This document shows, one piece after another, positions 16,669 through 24,597 of a DNA stretch of 29,734 nt; the stretch's first letter is position 1, and each line of letters starts with the position of its first letter. The position numbers and the translations under genes are program-made. Where the stretch lies: NCBI GenBank assembly GCA_910577885.1, contig CAJTNK010000011.1, positions 3,800 through 33,533 of the forward strand. The letters are read 5' to 3'. The notes below the pieces were generated by a model. That model ran no database searches. It was not told the origin of the DNA and saw only the letters and a program-made list of their open reading frames with translations. This DNA is from an uncultured Rikenella sp. Its GTDB lineage: Bacteria > Bacteroidota > Bacteroidia > Bacteroidales > Rikenellaceae.

Positions 16669-16702
16669 AAAAAAGCCTTTTCCCCGGTCGGAGAAAAGGC
16701 TT
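16669..16702 (-). terminator. Rho-independent terminator of the rplM-rpsI-rpsB-tsf cluster
   Basis: On the minus strand a 10-bp stem (AAGCCTTTTC / GAAAAGGCTT, with a C/G-rich loop) is followed by a T-run. A second, smaller hairpin (GGGCTTT / AAAGCCC, 16711-16732) lies between it and the tsf stop codon. Confidence 0.85.
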
Positions 16703-16741
16703 CGGAGCGAGGGCTTTCCACGAAAAAAGCCCCCTGAGAAA

Positions 16742-17566
16742 TTAGTCGTTCAGCGAGAATCGCTTGTAAGCCACCACCGTAGCTTCCTTATTGGCATTCC
16801 GGATAAACTCAGCCACCGTCAACTTGTTGTCCTTCACCAACGCCTGGTTCAGCAAAGTCGATTCCTTGAGGAATTTGTTGACTTTCCCTTCGGCAATCTT
16901 ATCCAGCATCGCTTCCGGTTTGCCTTCCAACCGCGCCTGTTCGCGACCGATTTCGCGTTCTTTTTCGAGCACGTCCGCCGGGCAATCCTCCTTGCTGATC
17001 GAGATCGGAGCCATAGCCGCCGCTTGCATCGCAACATCGTGTGCCACTTCGGCCGGAATCTGAGCGTTGAACCCGACCAGCGTCCCGAGCTTGTTGTTCA
17101 TATGCACGTAGCTTGCGCACAGTTCCGCTTCGATCTTCGCATAGTAAGTCAGTTCGATCTTTTCGCCCGTTTGGCCCGATTTTTCGGTCACCATCTCTTC
17201 AACAGTCTGCGCACCGACTTTCAACGCTTTGAGCGCTTCGAGATCCGCCACATCGTTCTTGATCGCGATATCCAGCATCTCATTGGCCGTCTTGACGAAC
17301 TCTTCGTTCTTGGCCACGAAGTCGGTTTCGCAAGCCAGGCAAATCATGTATCCTTTCTTGTTGCCATCGGTCAGGCGAGCGGCAACGACTCCTTCGGTCG
17401 CTTCCCGGTCAGCCCGTTTGCTGGCAACGAGTTTTCCTTTTTCGCGAATGATATCCTGCGCGCGGTCGAAATCGCCATTGGCTTCGGTCAACGCTTTTTT
17501 GCAGTCCATCATCCCTGCGCCGGTCATTTTACGTAATTTGGCTACGTCTGCGGCTTTGATTTCCAT
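16742..17566 (-). CDS. tsf: Translation elongation factor Ts
   Basis: This 274-residue guanine-nucleotide exchange factor acts on EF-Tu. The N-terminal UBA-like domain holds VAKLRKMTGAGMMDCKKAL, and the exchange-core motif TDFV is at 81-84 within CETDFVAKNEEF. The dimerisation/core repeats and the C-terminal helix with DNKLTVAEFIRNA are present. Length is normal for the Bacteroidales. It follows rpsB, as in most bacteria, with a 135-bp gap that contains a strong hairpin. Confidence 0.97.
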   Translation of the reverse strand: MEIKAADVAKLRKMTGAGMMDCKKALTEANGDFDRAQDIIREKGKLVASKRADREATEGVVAARLTDGNKKGYMICLACETDFVAKNEEFVKTANEMLDIAIKNDVADLEALKALKVGAQTVEEMVTEKSGQTGEKIELTYYAKIEAELCASYVHMNNKLGTLVGFNAQIPAEVAHDVAMQAAAMAPISISKEDCPADVLEKEREIGREQARLEGKPEAMLDKIAEGKVNKFLKESTLLNQALVKDNKLTVAEFIRNANKEATVVAYKRFSLND

Positions 17567-17609
17567 GAGTTTAGTTCCTTTCTACTAAGGTTATGTGTGT
17601 TAAAACGTA

Positions 17610-17662
17610 ACGTGCCGCGAGTTTAGTGTTTTGCGGTGAAAACAGCGAGGCTCCCGGCACGT
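17610..17662. other. Hairpin between rpsB and tsf
   Basis: ACGTGCCGcGAG at 17610-17621 pairs with CTCcCGGCACGT at 17651-17662 (11 pairs and one C/C mismatch), with a loop that can itself fold (GTTTT/AAAAC). On the plus strand it is followed by a T-rich tract, so it looks like a terminator in that direction, opposite to the ribosomal genes. On the minus strand it could be an attenuator or RNA-processing site. Confidence 0.5.
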
Positions 17663-17701
17663 GTTGTTTTTTTTGTGTGTGAATCGAAAACGTGCTGTGT
17701 G

Positions 17702-18544
17702 TTATTCGGCAGCGTTTTCGAGCACGGCTTCAGCCTGTGTTTCCGCTTCGGCTACGGTTTCGCTCTTAGCGGCGGCATTGGTCCGCGGCCGAGCCTCTTT
17801 CCGGGCAGCGGTAGCGCCGCCTTTGGCCGTTTCGGCAGCCTCTTTCTCCTTCTCAACCTTGCGTTCGGCCAGCCCTTCCTGAATAGCCGCCGTCACGGTA
17901 TCCAACACCACCGCGATAGACTTCGTCGCGTCGTCGTTCGCCGGAATCACGTAGTCGATATTCGTAGGGTCGCAACACGTATCAACCATGGCGAACACCG
18001 GGATATTGAGGCGTTTGGCCTCTTTCACGGCATTGGCTTCTTTCTGGACGTCGATCACGAAAAGCGCGGCCGGCAGACGAGTCAGATCTGCGATCGAGCC
18101 GAGGTTCTTTTCGAGTTTGGCGCGCTGGCGCGAAATTTGGAGTTTTTCGCGTTTGCTGAAGTTGTCGAAGGTTCCGTCGCTGTTGAGTTTGTCGATGGTG
18201 GCCATTTTCTTGACCGCTTTGCGGATGGTGGGGAAGTTGGTGAGCATCCCGCCCGGCCAGCGTTCGGTCACGTACGGCATGGCAACGGTCGAGATCTTTT
18301 CCGAAACGACCTCTTTGGCCTGTTTTTTCGTAGCGACGAACAGGACTTTGCGTCCCGATTTGGCAATCTGCTTCAAGGCGGCAGCCGCTTCGTCGAGTTT
18401 CACGACGGTTTTGTGGAGGTCGATGATGTGGATCCCGTTCTTTTCCATGAAGATGTACGGGGCCATTTTCGGGTTCCACTTCCGTTTGAGGTGTCCGAAG
18501 TGTACGCCTGCCTCTAAAAGCTGATTGAAGTCTGTTCTTGGCAT
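17702..18544 (-). CDS. rpsB: 30S ribosomal protein S2
   Basis: This 280-residue protein has the S2 landmarks LLEAGVHFGHLKRKWNPKM near the N-terminus, IHIIDLHKTV, VLFVATKKQA, TERWPGGMLTNF and IPVFAMVDTCCDP. The last 55 or so residues are a low-complexity Ala/Glu/Lys tail beyond the conserved core, longer than in E. coli S2 (241 residues). It binds the 30S body next to S1 and is required for initiation. It precedes tsf. Confidence 0.97.
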   Translation of the reverse strand: MPRTDFNQLLEAGVHFGHLKRKWNPKMAPYIFMEKNGIHIIDLHKTVVKLDEAAAALKQIAKSGRKVLFVATKKQAKEVVSEKISTVAMPYVTERWPGGMLTNFPTIRKAVKKMATIDKLNSDGTFDNFSKREKLQISRQRAKLEKNLGSIADLTRLPAALFVIDVQKEANAVKEAKRLNIPVFAMVDTCCDPTNIDYVIPANDDATKSIAVVLDTVTAAIQEGLAERKVEKEKEAAETAKGGATAARKEARPRTNAAAKSETVAEAETQAEAVLENAAE

Positions 18545-18807
18545 TGTTTTGTTGTGTTTTTTTTCTTGTTAACTCTTTCGTCACCCGGCGTCGGTAGCGT
18601 CCCGGTCGCGCGCACGGCACAATTCGAATCTGTTTGTAAAAAAGCCGTGTCTGTGGTCGTCGGTCGGACGGTCCGTCCGGGTTTTTCGCGTCTCATGCAA
18701 CGAAGCGGTAGTACTGTATGGGTAGTCTGCGTTCGTTTAGGCCGACAGAGGAGGCCTGTGACAGGAGACGTGCAAAAAAAGGTGTTTGTTGTCGGAATGG
18801 GCAAAAA

Positions 18808-19203
18808 CTACCGTTTGCTGAACTGGAACCGCTTGCGTGCCCCCGGCCGCCCCGGTTTTTTCCGTTCGACCACCCGTGCATCGCGCGTGAGGAAGCCGTT
18901 TTTCTTCAGTTCCGGCCGCAGTTCCGCGTCCATTTCGATCAGGCAGCGCGAGATCCCGAGCCGAGCCGCTTCGGCCTGTCCTTTGATCCCGCCGCCGGTG
19001 AGGTTGATTTTGATGTCGACCCCTTCGGTGAGGTTGGTTACCAGGAGCGGTTGTTTGACGACATATTGAAAAATCTCCAGCGGAAAATAAGTTTCCATCG
19101 GCCGGTCGTTGATGGTGATTTTGCCGCTTCCGCCAGCCGTGAGATATACGCGTGCCACGGCCGCTTTCCGCCGTCCCACTGCGTTTATGATTTCCTGACT
19201 CAT
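18808..19203 (-). CDS. rpsI: 30S ribosomal protein S9
   Basis: This 131-residue protein begins with INAVGRRKAAVARVYL and ends with the basic tail RKRFQFSKR that reaches the P-site tRNA. GGGIKGQAEAARLGISRCL in the middle is the conserved S9 block. It starts 14 bp after rplM, the standard L13-S9 pair. The 263 bp between its stop and rpsB contain no ORF worth calling and no TAnnTTTG motif; a short GGACGG/CCGTCC palindrome lies at 18665-18679. Confidence 0.97.
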   Translation of the reverse strand: MSQEIINAVGRRKAAVARVYLTAGGSGKITINDRPMETYFPLEIFQYVVKQPLLVTNLTEGVDIKINLTGGGIKGQAEAARLGISRCLIEMDAELRPELKKNGFLTRDARVVERKKPGRPGARKRFQFSKR

Positions 19204-19217
19204 TAGAATAAAGACTC

Positions 19218-19673
19218 TTATTTGATTTCGTTTAACTTGATGGTTTTCGGGTTTTGAGCCGTGTGCGGATGTTCGGCGCCCGCATAGACTTTCAGGTTCC
19301 CGAGAATAGCCGCTCCGAGGCGGTTTTTCGGCAACATCCCTTTGACCGCCTTTTCGATGATGAAGGTCGGTTTTTTGACCAGATACTCGGCCGGGGTAGC
19401 GAACCGCTGTCCGCCCGGATAGCCGGTGTGGCGGGTGTAGACCTTTTCGGTCATTTTGTTGCCGGTCAGTCTCACCTTGTCGGCGTTGATAATGATGACA
19501 TTATCGCCGCAGTCGACATGAGGCGTGTAGCTGGGCTTGTTTTTGCCGCGCAGGATTTTCGCCGTTTGCGCAGCGAGCCGCCCGAGCACGGCGTCCGTCG
19601 CGTCGATCACGAACCACTGTTTGTTAGCGGTCTCGGCGTTGACGGAGATCGTCTTGTAGCTTAATGACTCCAC
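19218..19673 (-). CDS. rplM: 50S ribosomal protein L13
   Basis: This 151-residue protein starts at a GTG codon (19673). Bacteroidales L13 proteins begin with M-x-x-LSYKT, which fits MESLSYKT here and supports the GTG start. Core motifs are VIDATDAVLGRLAAQTAKILRGK (positions 23-45), FTPH-like YTPHVDCGDNVIIINADKV, and MLPKNRLG near the C-terminus. It is the promoter-proximal gene of the ribosomal cluster. Confidence 0.96.
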   Translation of the reverse strand: MESLSYKTISVNAETANKQWFVIDATDAVLGRLAAQTAKILRGKNKPSYTPHVDCGDNVIIINADKVRLTGNKMTEKVYTRHTGYPGGQRFATPAEYLVKKPTFIIEKAVKGMLPKNRLGAAILGNLKVYAGAEHPHTAQNPKTIKLNEIK

Positions 19674-19704
19674 TGTGTTTTGCGTGTTTGTTGGTTAATA
19701 CTGT

Positions 19705-19740
19705 GTTTGTTGCGACCCATTCCCATACTTTATGGGGCGT
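19705..19740 (-). promoter_or_regulatory. Short hairpin in the rplM leader
   Basis: The predicted transcript starts near 19736. At its 5' end a stem CCCATA/TATGGG with loop AAG can form, followed by about 45 unpaired, A/C-rich bases before the GTG start. Leaders of L13 operons are autoregulatory in some bacteria; here this is only a structural hint. Confidence 0.35.
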
Positions 19741-19741
19741 G

Positions 19742-19772
19742 CAAAGGTAAGTATTTTTCGTGAGTTTACAAA
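19742..19772 (-). promoter_or_regulatory. rplM operon promoter
   Basis: On the minus strand TTTG at 19772-19769, a 19-nt spacer, and TACCTTTG at 19749-19742 form a full Bacteroidota promoter. The -7 sequence is identical to that of greA. Confidence 0.8.
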
Positions 19773-19833
19773 TATTCCGCCACTTTCGGCGGGCTTGGGA
19801 GTGGCCGGGGAGCGGTTTTTCGGGAATTTTGGT

Positions 19834-19841
19834 TATCTTGC
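19834..19841 (+). promoter_or_regulatory. Weak candidate -7 element for truA
   Basis: TATCTTGC lies 32 bp before the truA start codon and partly matches TAnnTTTG. No TTTG is found at the expected -33 distance. Confidence 0.35.
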
Positions 19842-19873
19842 ACACTCGGATTCTGAATTAGACTGGTTTTCGC

Positions 19874-20617
19874 ATGGCGAGATTTTTCATCGAATTGGCC
19901 TATAACGGAGCGGCTTACAACGGTTGGCAGCGGCAGCCCGATGCCCCGTCGGTGCAGGAGATGTTGGAACGGGGACTGAGCAAGTTGCTCGGTGCGCCTC
20001 ACGAGGTGGTGGGGGCCGGGCGGACGGATACGGGGGTGCATGCGGCGTTTGCGGTGGCGCATTTCGACGCGGCTTCGGACGAGGCGGCTCTGCGGGTGCG
20101 GGAGCCGGAGTTCGTCTACCACCTGAATTGCATTCTGCCGAAAGATATTTCGGTCCGGAAGGTCTATGCGGTGGCGGACGAGAAGCATGCCCGGTTCGAC
20201 GCCAGGCGACGCGAGTACAAATATTATATCACGACGGCCAAGGACCCGTTTTCGACCGGCACGGCCTGGCAGATCACCCAGCCGCTCAACGTCGATGCCA
20301 TGCAGACGGCGGCAGTGTCGCTCATGCGGTACGAGGATTTCACCTCGTTCGCCAAGCTGCACTCGGATACGAAGACCAATCGGTGTACGATTTTCGGGGC
20401 CAACTGGCGGGCGGAGGGCGATAAGTTGATCTTCACGATCGCTGCCGACCGGTTTTTGCGGGGCATGGTGCGGGCCATCGTGGGGACGCTGGTGGACGTG
20501 GGGCGGGGGAAGATGACCCCGGCGCAGTTCTGTGCCGTGATCGAACGGCAGGCCAGGGCCGAGGCCAGTGCGCAGGCGCCGGCTCACGGGTTGTTTTTGA
20601 CGGATGTTCAATACTAA
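19874..20617 (+). CDS. truA: tRNA pseudouridine synthase A
   Basis: This 247-residue enzyme makes pseudouridine at positions 38-40 of tRNA anticodon arms. The catalytic motif GAGRTDTGVHA contains Asp52, equivalent to Asp60 of E. coli TruA. YNGAAYNGWQRQP near the N-terminus and FLRGMVRAIVGTLVDVGRGK near the C-terminus are family hallmarks. Length is normal. It is divergent from rplM and only 2 bp before the GH95 gene, so a housekeeping tRNA modifier and a glycosidase are probably on one transcript. Confidence 0.96.
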   Translation: MARFFIELAYNGAAYNGWQRQPDAPSVQEMLERGLSKLLGAPHEVVGAGRTDTGVHAAFAVAHFDAASDEAALRVREPEFVYHLNCILPKDISVRKVYAVADEKHARFDARRREYKYYITTAKDPFSTGTAWQITQPLNVDAMQTAAVSLMRYEDFTSFAKLHSDTKTNRCTIFGANWRAEGDKLIFTIAADRFLRGMVRAIVGTLVDVGRGKMTPAQFCAVIERQARAEASAQAPAHGLFLTDVQY

Positions 20618-20619
20618 GG

Positions 20620-23040
20620 ATGAAAAAAGGGAAGTCGATCCTGTTCGGCGCGGTGACGGCAGTGGTGACTGTCGCTTCGGTCGGTGCGACCGCGCCGCTC
20701 AAGTTGGCCTATGATGCTCCGGCGAGGGACTGGATGACCGAAGCGCTTCCGATCGGCAACGGGTATATGGGGGCGATGTTTTTCGGGACGATGATGGCCG
20801 ATACGATCCAGTTTACGGAAGAGAGCTTGTGGGAGGGCGGTCCGGTGACGGGCTCGAAGATGAATGACGGGGGGAATAAGGTCGGGGCGTGGAAATACTT
20901 GGCTCCGGTGCGGGCTTTGCTCGATTCGGGGCGGGTGGCGGAGGCGTACGCTTTGGCCGAAAAGGAGTTGACCGGTCGGATCGACCGGAGCCGAACGGTG
21001 GCCGGAGGGCCGGAGTTCGGCGATTACGGGGCGCAGCAGGCGTTCGGAGATATCATCGTGCGGACGTTGCCGGGGAGGATGGATCGCAGTGCGTATACCG
21101 ATTACCGGCGGGAGCTGGATATCGCCGATGCGGTGGGACGGGTTTTCTATTCGCAGGGCGGGGTCGATTACCGGACGGAGTATTGGGCTTCGTACCCGAA
21201 GCGTGTTGTGGCGGCCAAATACAGCAATACGGCACGGGACGGGGTCGGGTATGAGGTGCTGTTGACTACGCCGCATCGGGATGCGTCGATCCGGCGTGTG
21301 GGGAGTGATAAATTGGAGCTTACCGGTAAATTGGCGGTCAATCGGCTGGGATTTCAGGCGGTGGTGACGGTGCGCACGGACGGGAAATTCGTTGCCACGC
21401 CGAAGGCGGCGGCTCCGGTGATCAGGGTCGAGGGGGCGCATTACATAGAGGTGTATCTCTCGGCGGGGACGGAGTACAAGAACAGCTATCCGACCTATCG
21501 GGGCGGAGATCCGAAGGCGTTGAACAAGCGTGTGTTGGCTTCTTTGGAGGGGCACTCTTACGATTCGCTCAAAGCGGAGCATGTGCGGGATTACCGGTCG
21601 ATTTTCGACCGCGTGTCGCTGGAGCTGGGGACGAGCGGGCAGGCAGCCCTCCATACGCCGGATCGGCAGCGGCAGTATGCCGCAGGGGCGTATGATCCGG
21701 CTTTGGAAGTGCTGTTTTTTCAGTGGGGGCGTTATTTGCTGATCTCCAGTTCGAGGCCGGGGACGATGCCGGCCCATTTGCAGGGGAAGTGGAACCGGGC
21801 GACCAATCCGCCGTGGGCTTGCGATTACCACATGAATATCAACCAGCAGATGATCTACTGGCCGGCGCCGCTGACCGGGATGCCGGAGGTCAATGCACCG
21901 TTGGTGGATTATATCCTGTCGCTGCGCGAACCCGGCCGGGTTACGGCACGGGAGTATTTCGCTGCCCGCGGGTGGAGTGTCAACACGATGAACAATCCGC
22001 TGGGTTATACGGCTCCGGGGTGGGAGTTCAATTGGGGCTATGCGCCGAATGCGGCGGCGTGGCTGGCGCAGCATCTGTGGGAACAGTATGCGTTCTATCC
22101 CGATTCGACCTACCTGCGGACGGTGGCCTATCCGGTGATGAAGGAGTTGGCGCAATTCTGGTTCGACTATTTGACTCTCGATCCGCGGGACGGGACGTGG
22201 GTGAGCTCGCCCTCTTATTCGCCGGAGCATGGGAATATTTCGGCCGGGGCGACGATGGATCAGGAGGTGGTTTGGGATTTGCTCACGAACCTACTGGATG
22301 CCGACCGGGTGATGCCGGATCCGGACCGTACGTTTATCGACAGTGTCCGGGCTGTGCGGGCCCGGTTGTCGCCGCTCAAGGTCGGGCGGTACGGGCAGTT
22401 GCAGGAGTGGAAAGAGGACTCGGACGATCCGCAGAACACGCATCGCCATGTGTCGCACCTCTTCGCCTTGCATCCGGGGCGGCAGATCTCGCCGCTGACC
22501 GACCCGAAATTGGCGGAGGCGGCACGTCGGACGCTGATTTACCGGGGCGATGACGGTACGGGATGGTCGTTGGCTTGGAAAATCAACTTCTGGGCGCGGC
22601 TGCTGGATGGAAACCATGCCTATGCGATGAGCCGACGGGTGTTGCGACCGGCGACTTCGAAGAGCGCACAGATGACGTCTCAGGGCGGGGCTTACACCAA
22701 TCTGCTATGTGCACATCCGCCGTTCCAGATGGACGGGAATATGGGCTACGTTTCGGGGGTGACGGAGATGTTGCTCCAATCGCAGACCGGAACGGCCGAT
22801 GCTCCGGCGATCGATTTGTTGCCGGCTCTGCCGTCGGCATGGCCGAACGGCGAGGTGAAGGGGCTGAGGGCGCGGGGTGGATATACGGTGGACATGGGAT
22901 GGAAAGACGGGAAGTTGATCGAGGCGAAAATTACACCGTCGGTCCAGTCGCCGGAACAGGTGACAGTCCGGTATCGCGGGGCGGAACAAAAAGTGTCGTT
23001 TGGCGCGACAGGAGAAGAAAGTAAAGTTTTAAAATTCTAA
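20620..23040 (+). CDS. GH95-family glycoside hydrolase (alpha-L-fucosidase or alpha-L-galactosidase)
   Basis: This 806-residue secreted enzyme has a type I signal peptide (MKKGKSILFGAV...). The N-terminal domain has EALPIGNGYMGAMFFG and FTEESLWEGG. In the (alpha/alpha)6 barrel, Asn406 and Asn408 (MNINQQM), Glu536 (SYSPEHG) and Asp705 (FQMDGNMG) line up with Asn421, Asn423, Glu566 and Asp766 of the Bifidobacterium AfcA fucosidase, so the active site looks complete. GH95 enzymes remove alpha-1,2-fucose or, in some Bacteroidetes, alpha-L-galactose; the specificity cannot be read here. It acts in the periplasm or on the cell surface. No SusC/SusD pair is in the window. Confidence 0.93.
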   Translation: MKKGKSILFGAVTAVVTVASVGATAPLKLAYDAPARDWMTEALPIGNGYMGAMFFGTMMADTIQFTEESLWEGGPVTGSKMNDGGNKVGAWKYLAPVRALLDSGRVAEAYALAEKELTGRIDRSRTVAGGPEFGDYGAQQAFGDIIVRTLPGRMDRSAYTDYRRELDIADAVGRVFYSQGGVDYRTEYWASYPKRVVAAKYSNTARDGVGYEVLLTTPHRDASIRRVGSDKLELTGKLAVNRLGFQAVVTVRTDGKFVATPKAAAPVIRVEGAHYIEVYLSAGTEYKNSYPTYRGGDPKALNKRVLASLEGHSYDSLKAEHVRDYRSIFDRVSLELGTSGQAALHTPDRQRQYAAGAYDPALEVLFFQWGRYLLISSSRPGTMPAHLQGKWNRATNPPWACDYHMNINQQMIYWPAPLTGMPEVNAPLVDYILSLREPGRVTAREYFAARGWSVNTMNNPLGYTAPGWEFNWGYAPNAAAWLAQHLWEQYAFYPDSTYLRTVAYPVMKELAQFWFDYLTLDPRDGTWVSSPSYSPEHGNISAGATMDQEVVWDLLTNLLDADRVMPDPDRTFIDSVRAVRARLSPLKVGRYGQLQEWKEDSDDPQNTHRHVSHLFALHPGRQISPLTDPKLAEAARRTLIYRGDDGTGWSLAWKINFWARLLDGNHAYAMSRRVLRPATSKSAQMTSQGGAYTNLLCAHPPFQMDGNMGYVSGVTEMLLQSQTGTADAPAIDLLPALPSAWPNGEVKGLRARGGYTVDMGWKDGKLIEAKITPSVQSPEQVTVRYRGAEQKVSFGATGEESKVLKF

Positions 23041-23047
23041 AATAGCT

Positions 23048-24487
23048 ATGAAAGAGATTACCGAACTGGAACCGAAAGCCTTGTGGAGGCAGTTTGCCAA
23101 GATTTGTTCGATTCCGCACCCGTCGAAGCACGAAGAGAAGTTAGGGGCCTATATCGTTGAGTTCGCCGAGTCGCACGGGTTGGCTTTTCGGCAGGACGAG
23201 GCGGGGAATATCGTGATCCGCAAACCGGCTACGCCGGGATACGAGGGGCATCCGACGGTTATTTTGCAGGCCCATATGGACATGGTGCCGCAGGCGAACA
23301 GCGACCTGAAGTTCGATTTCGAGACCGATCCGATTCGGCCGTACGTGGACGGCGAGTGGGTGACGGCGGACGGGACGACGCTCGGGGCGGATGACGGGAT
23401 GGGGGTGAGTGCGATGCTGGCGATTCTGGAATCGAAAGAGGCGGTGCATCCGGCTTTGGAGTGCCTCTTCACGGTGGACGAGGAGACGGGGCTCACGGGG
23501 GCCAATCAGTTGGGTGAGGGGATGTTGACGGGCGAAATTCTGATTAATCTCGACTCGGAGGACGAGGGGGAACTTTACGTGGGTTGTGCGGGGGCGGTGA
23601 ATGTGACGGCCGATTTCGATTACCGGGAGGTGGCTGCGCCGGAGGAAATGGTGGGGTTCGAGGTGTCGCTTGCCGGGCTCAAGGGGGGACACTCCGGGCT
23701 GGAGATCATTTTGCAGCGCGGGAATGCGAACAAGTTGCTGGCCAGATTTTTGCGTGAGAACAGCTATGCACGGGTGTCGACGATCGATGCGGGTGGGCTG
23801 CGCAATGCCATTCCGCGCGAGGCTAAGGCGGTTGTTGCGGTGGCGGCTGACCGGGCGGCGGAGTTTGAGAAAGCGGCCGGCGAGTTCGAAAAAACGATCT
23901 GTCAGGAGTTGGCGCATGTGGAGGATGGTATTCGGTTCGGGGTGAAGCGGGTCGACCGGCCGTCGGTGGTGGCCGATGGTGATTTTCAGGGGCGGTTCGT
24001 TGCGGCGTTGACGGCGATGCCCAACGGGATCATGCGCATGAGTGATACGGTGCCGGGGCTGGTCGAGACGTCGACCAACCTCTCTCGGGTCGAGCTGGCG
24101 AACGGCCGGGCGCAGTTGCTTTTCATGGTGCGGTGTATGGTCAATTATGGGAAACCGCAGGTGGTGGCGATGATCGACTCGGTGGTTTCGCTGGCCGGCG
24201 GGCGGATCGTGGCGCAGGGCGACTACAACGGGTGGGCGCCGAATCCGGATTCGCGGATTCTGCATGTCATGAAGGAGGGTTACCGCCGGTTGTTCGGTCG
24301 GACGCCGGAGGTCAAGGCGATCCATGCGGGGTTGGAGTGTGGGATCATCGGGGCGAAGTATCCGAAACTCGACATGATTTCGATCGGGCCGACGATGCGT
24401 TTTCCTCACTCGCCGGATGAAAAGGTCGAAATTGCGTCGGTGGTGAAGTTCTACGACTTCTTACTGGATACGCTGAAGAATTTGTAG
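23048..24487 (+). CDS. pepD: Aminoacyl-histidine dipeptidase (M20, PepD-like)
   Basis: This 479-residue metallopeptidase is expected to cleave Xaa-His and related dipeptides. The metal site motifs are ILQAHMDMVPQ (His-x-Asp), LGADDGMGVSAMLAIL, and VDEETGLTGANQL with the general-base Glu. The lid-domain LKGGHSGLEI follows, and the C-terminal IHAGLECGIIGAKYP carries the last ligand region. There is no signal peptide. It starts 7 bp after the GH95 gene and ends shortly before a strong hairpin terminator. Confidence 0.94.
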   Translation: MKEITELEPKALWRQFAKICSIPHPSKHEEKLGAYIVEFAESHGLAFRQDEAGNIVIRKPATPGYEGHPTVILQAHMDMVPQANSDLKFDFETDPIRPYVDGEWVTADGTTLGADDGMGVSAMLAILESKEAVHPALECLFTVDEETGLTGANQLGEGMLTGEILINLDSEDEGELYVGCAGAVNVTADFDYREVAAPEEMVGFEVSLAGLKGGHSGLEIILQRGNANKLLARFLRENSYARVSTIDAGGLRNAIPREAKAVVAVAADRAAEFEKAAGEFEKTICQELAHVEDGIRFGVKRVDRPSVVADGDFQGRFVAALTAMPNGIMRMSDTVPGLVETSTNLSRVELANGRAQLLFMVRCMVNYGKPQVVAMIDSVVSLAGGRIVAQGDYNGWAPNPDSRILHVMKEGYRRLFGRTPEVKAIHAGLECGIIGAKYPKLDMISIGPTMRFPHSPDEKVEIASVVKFYDFLLDTLKNL

Positions 24488-24507
24488 ACATTGGTTTTGT
24501 GGGGAAG

Positions 24508-24558
24508 AACGCCATCGGCGCACTACCGATAATCTCAGTGTAGTGCGCCGATGGCGTT
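24508..24558. terminator. Terminator between pepD and the convergent acyltransferase gene
   Basis: A perfect 19-bp stem (arms 24508-24526 and 24540-24558, beginning AACGCCATCGGC) with a 13-nt loop is followed by TTTT on the plus strand. The minus-strand side ends in TTCTT, so it may serve both convergent genes. Confidence 0.88.
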
Positions 24559-24597
24559 TTGTTGTCTTTGCGTCCAGTCCGCGCGCCCAAAGGGTCG

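Noticed and set aside
18665..18690. GGACGG/CCGTCC palindrome followed by T-run on the plus strand between rpsI and rpsB
   Set aside because: It is terminator-like only on the strand without genes and the stem is short; not enough to call a functional site.
20614..22230. Minus-strand open frame of 538 codons
   Set aside because: It is antisense to the well-supported GH95 gene, with shadow-ORF composition.
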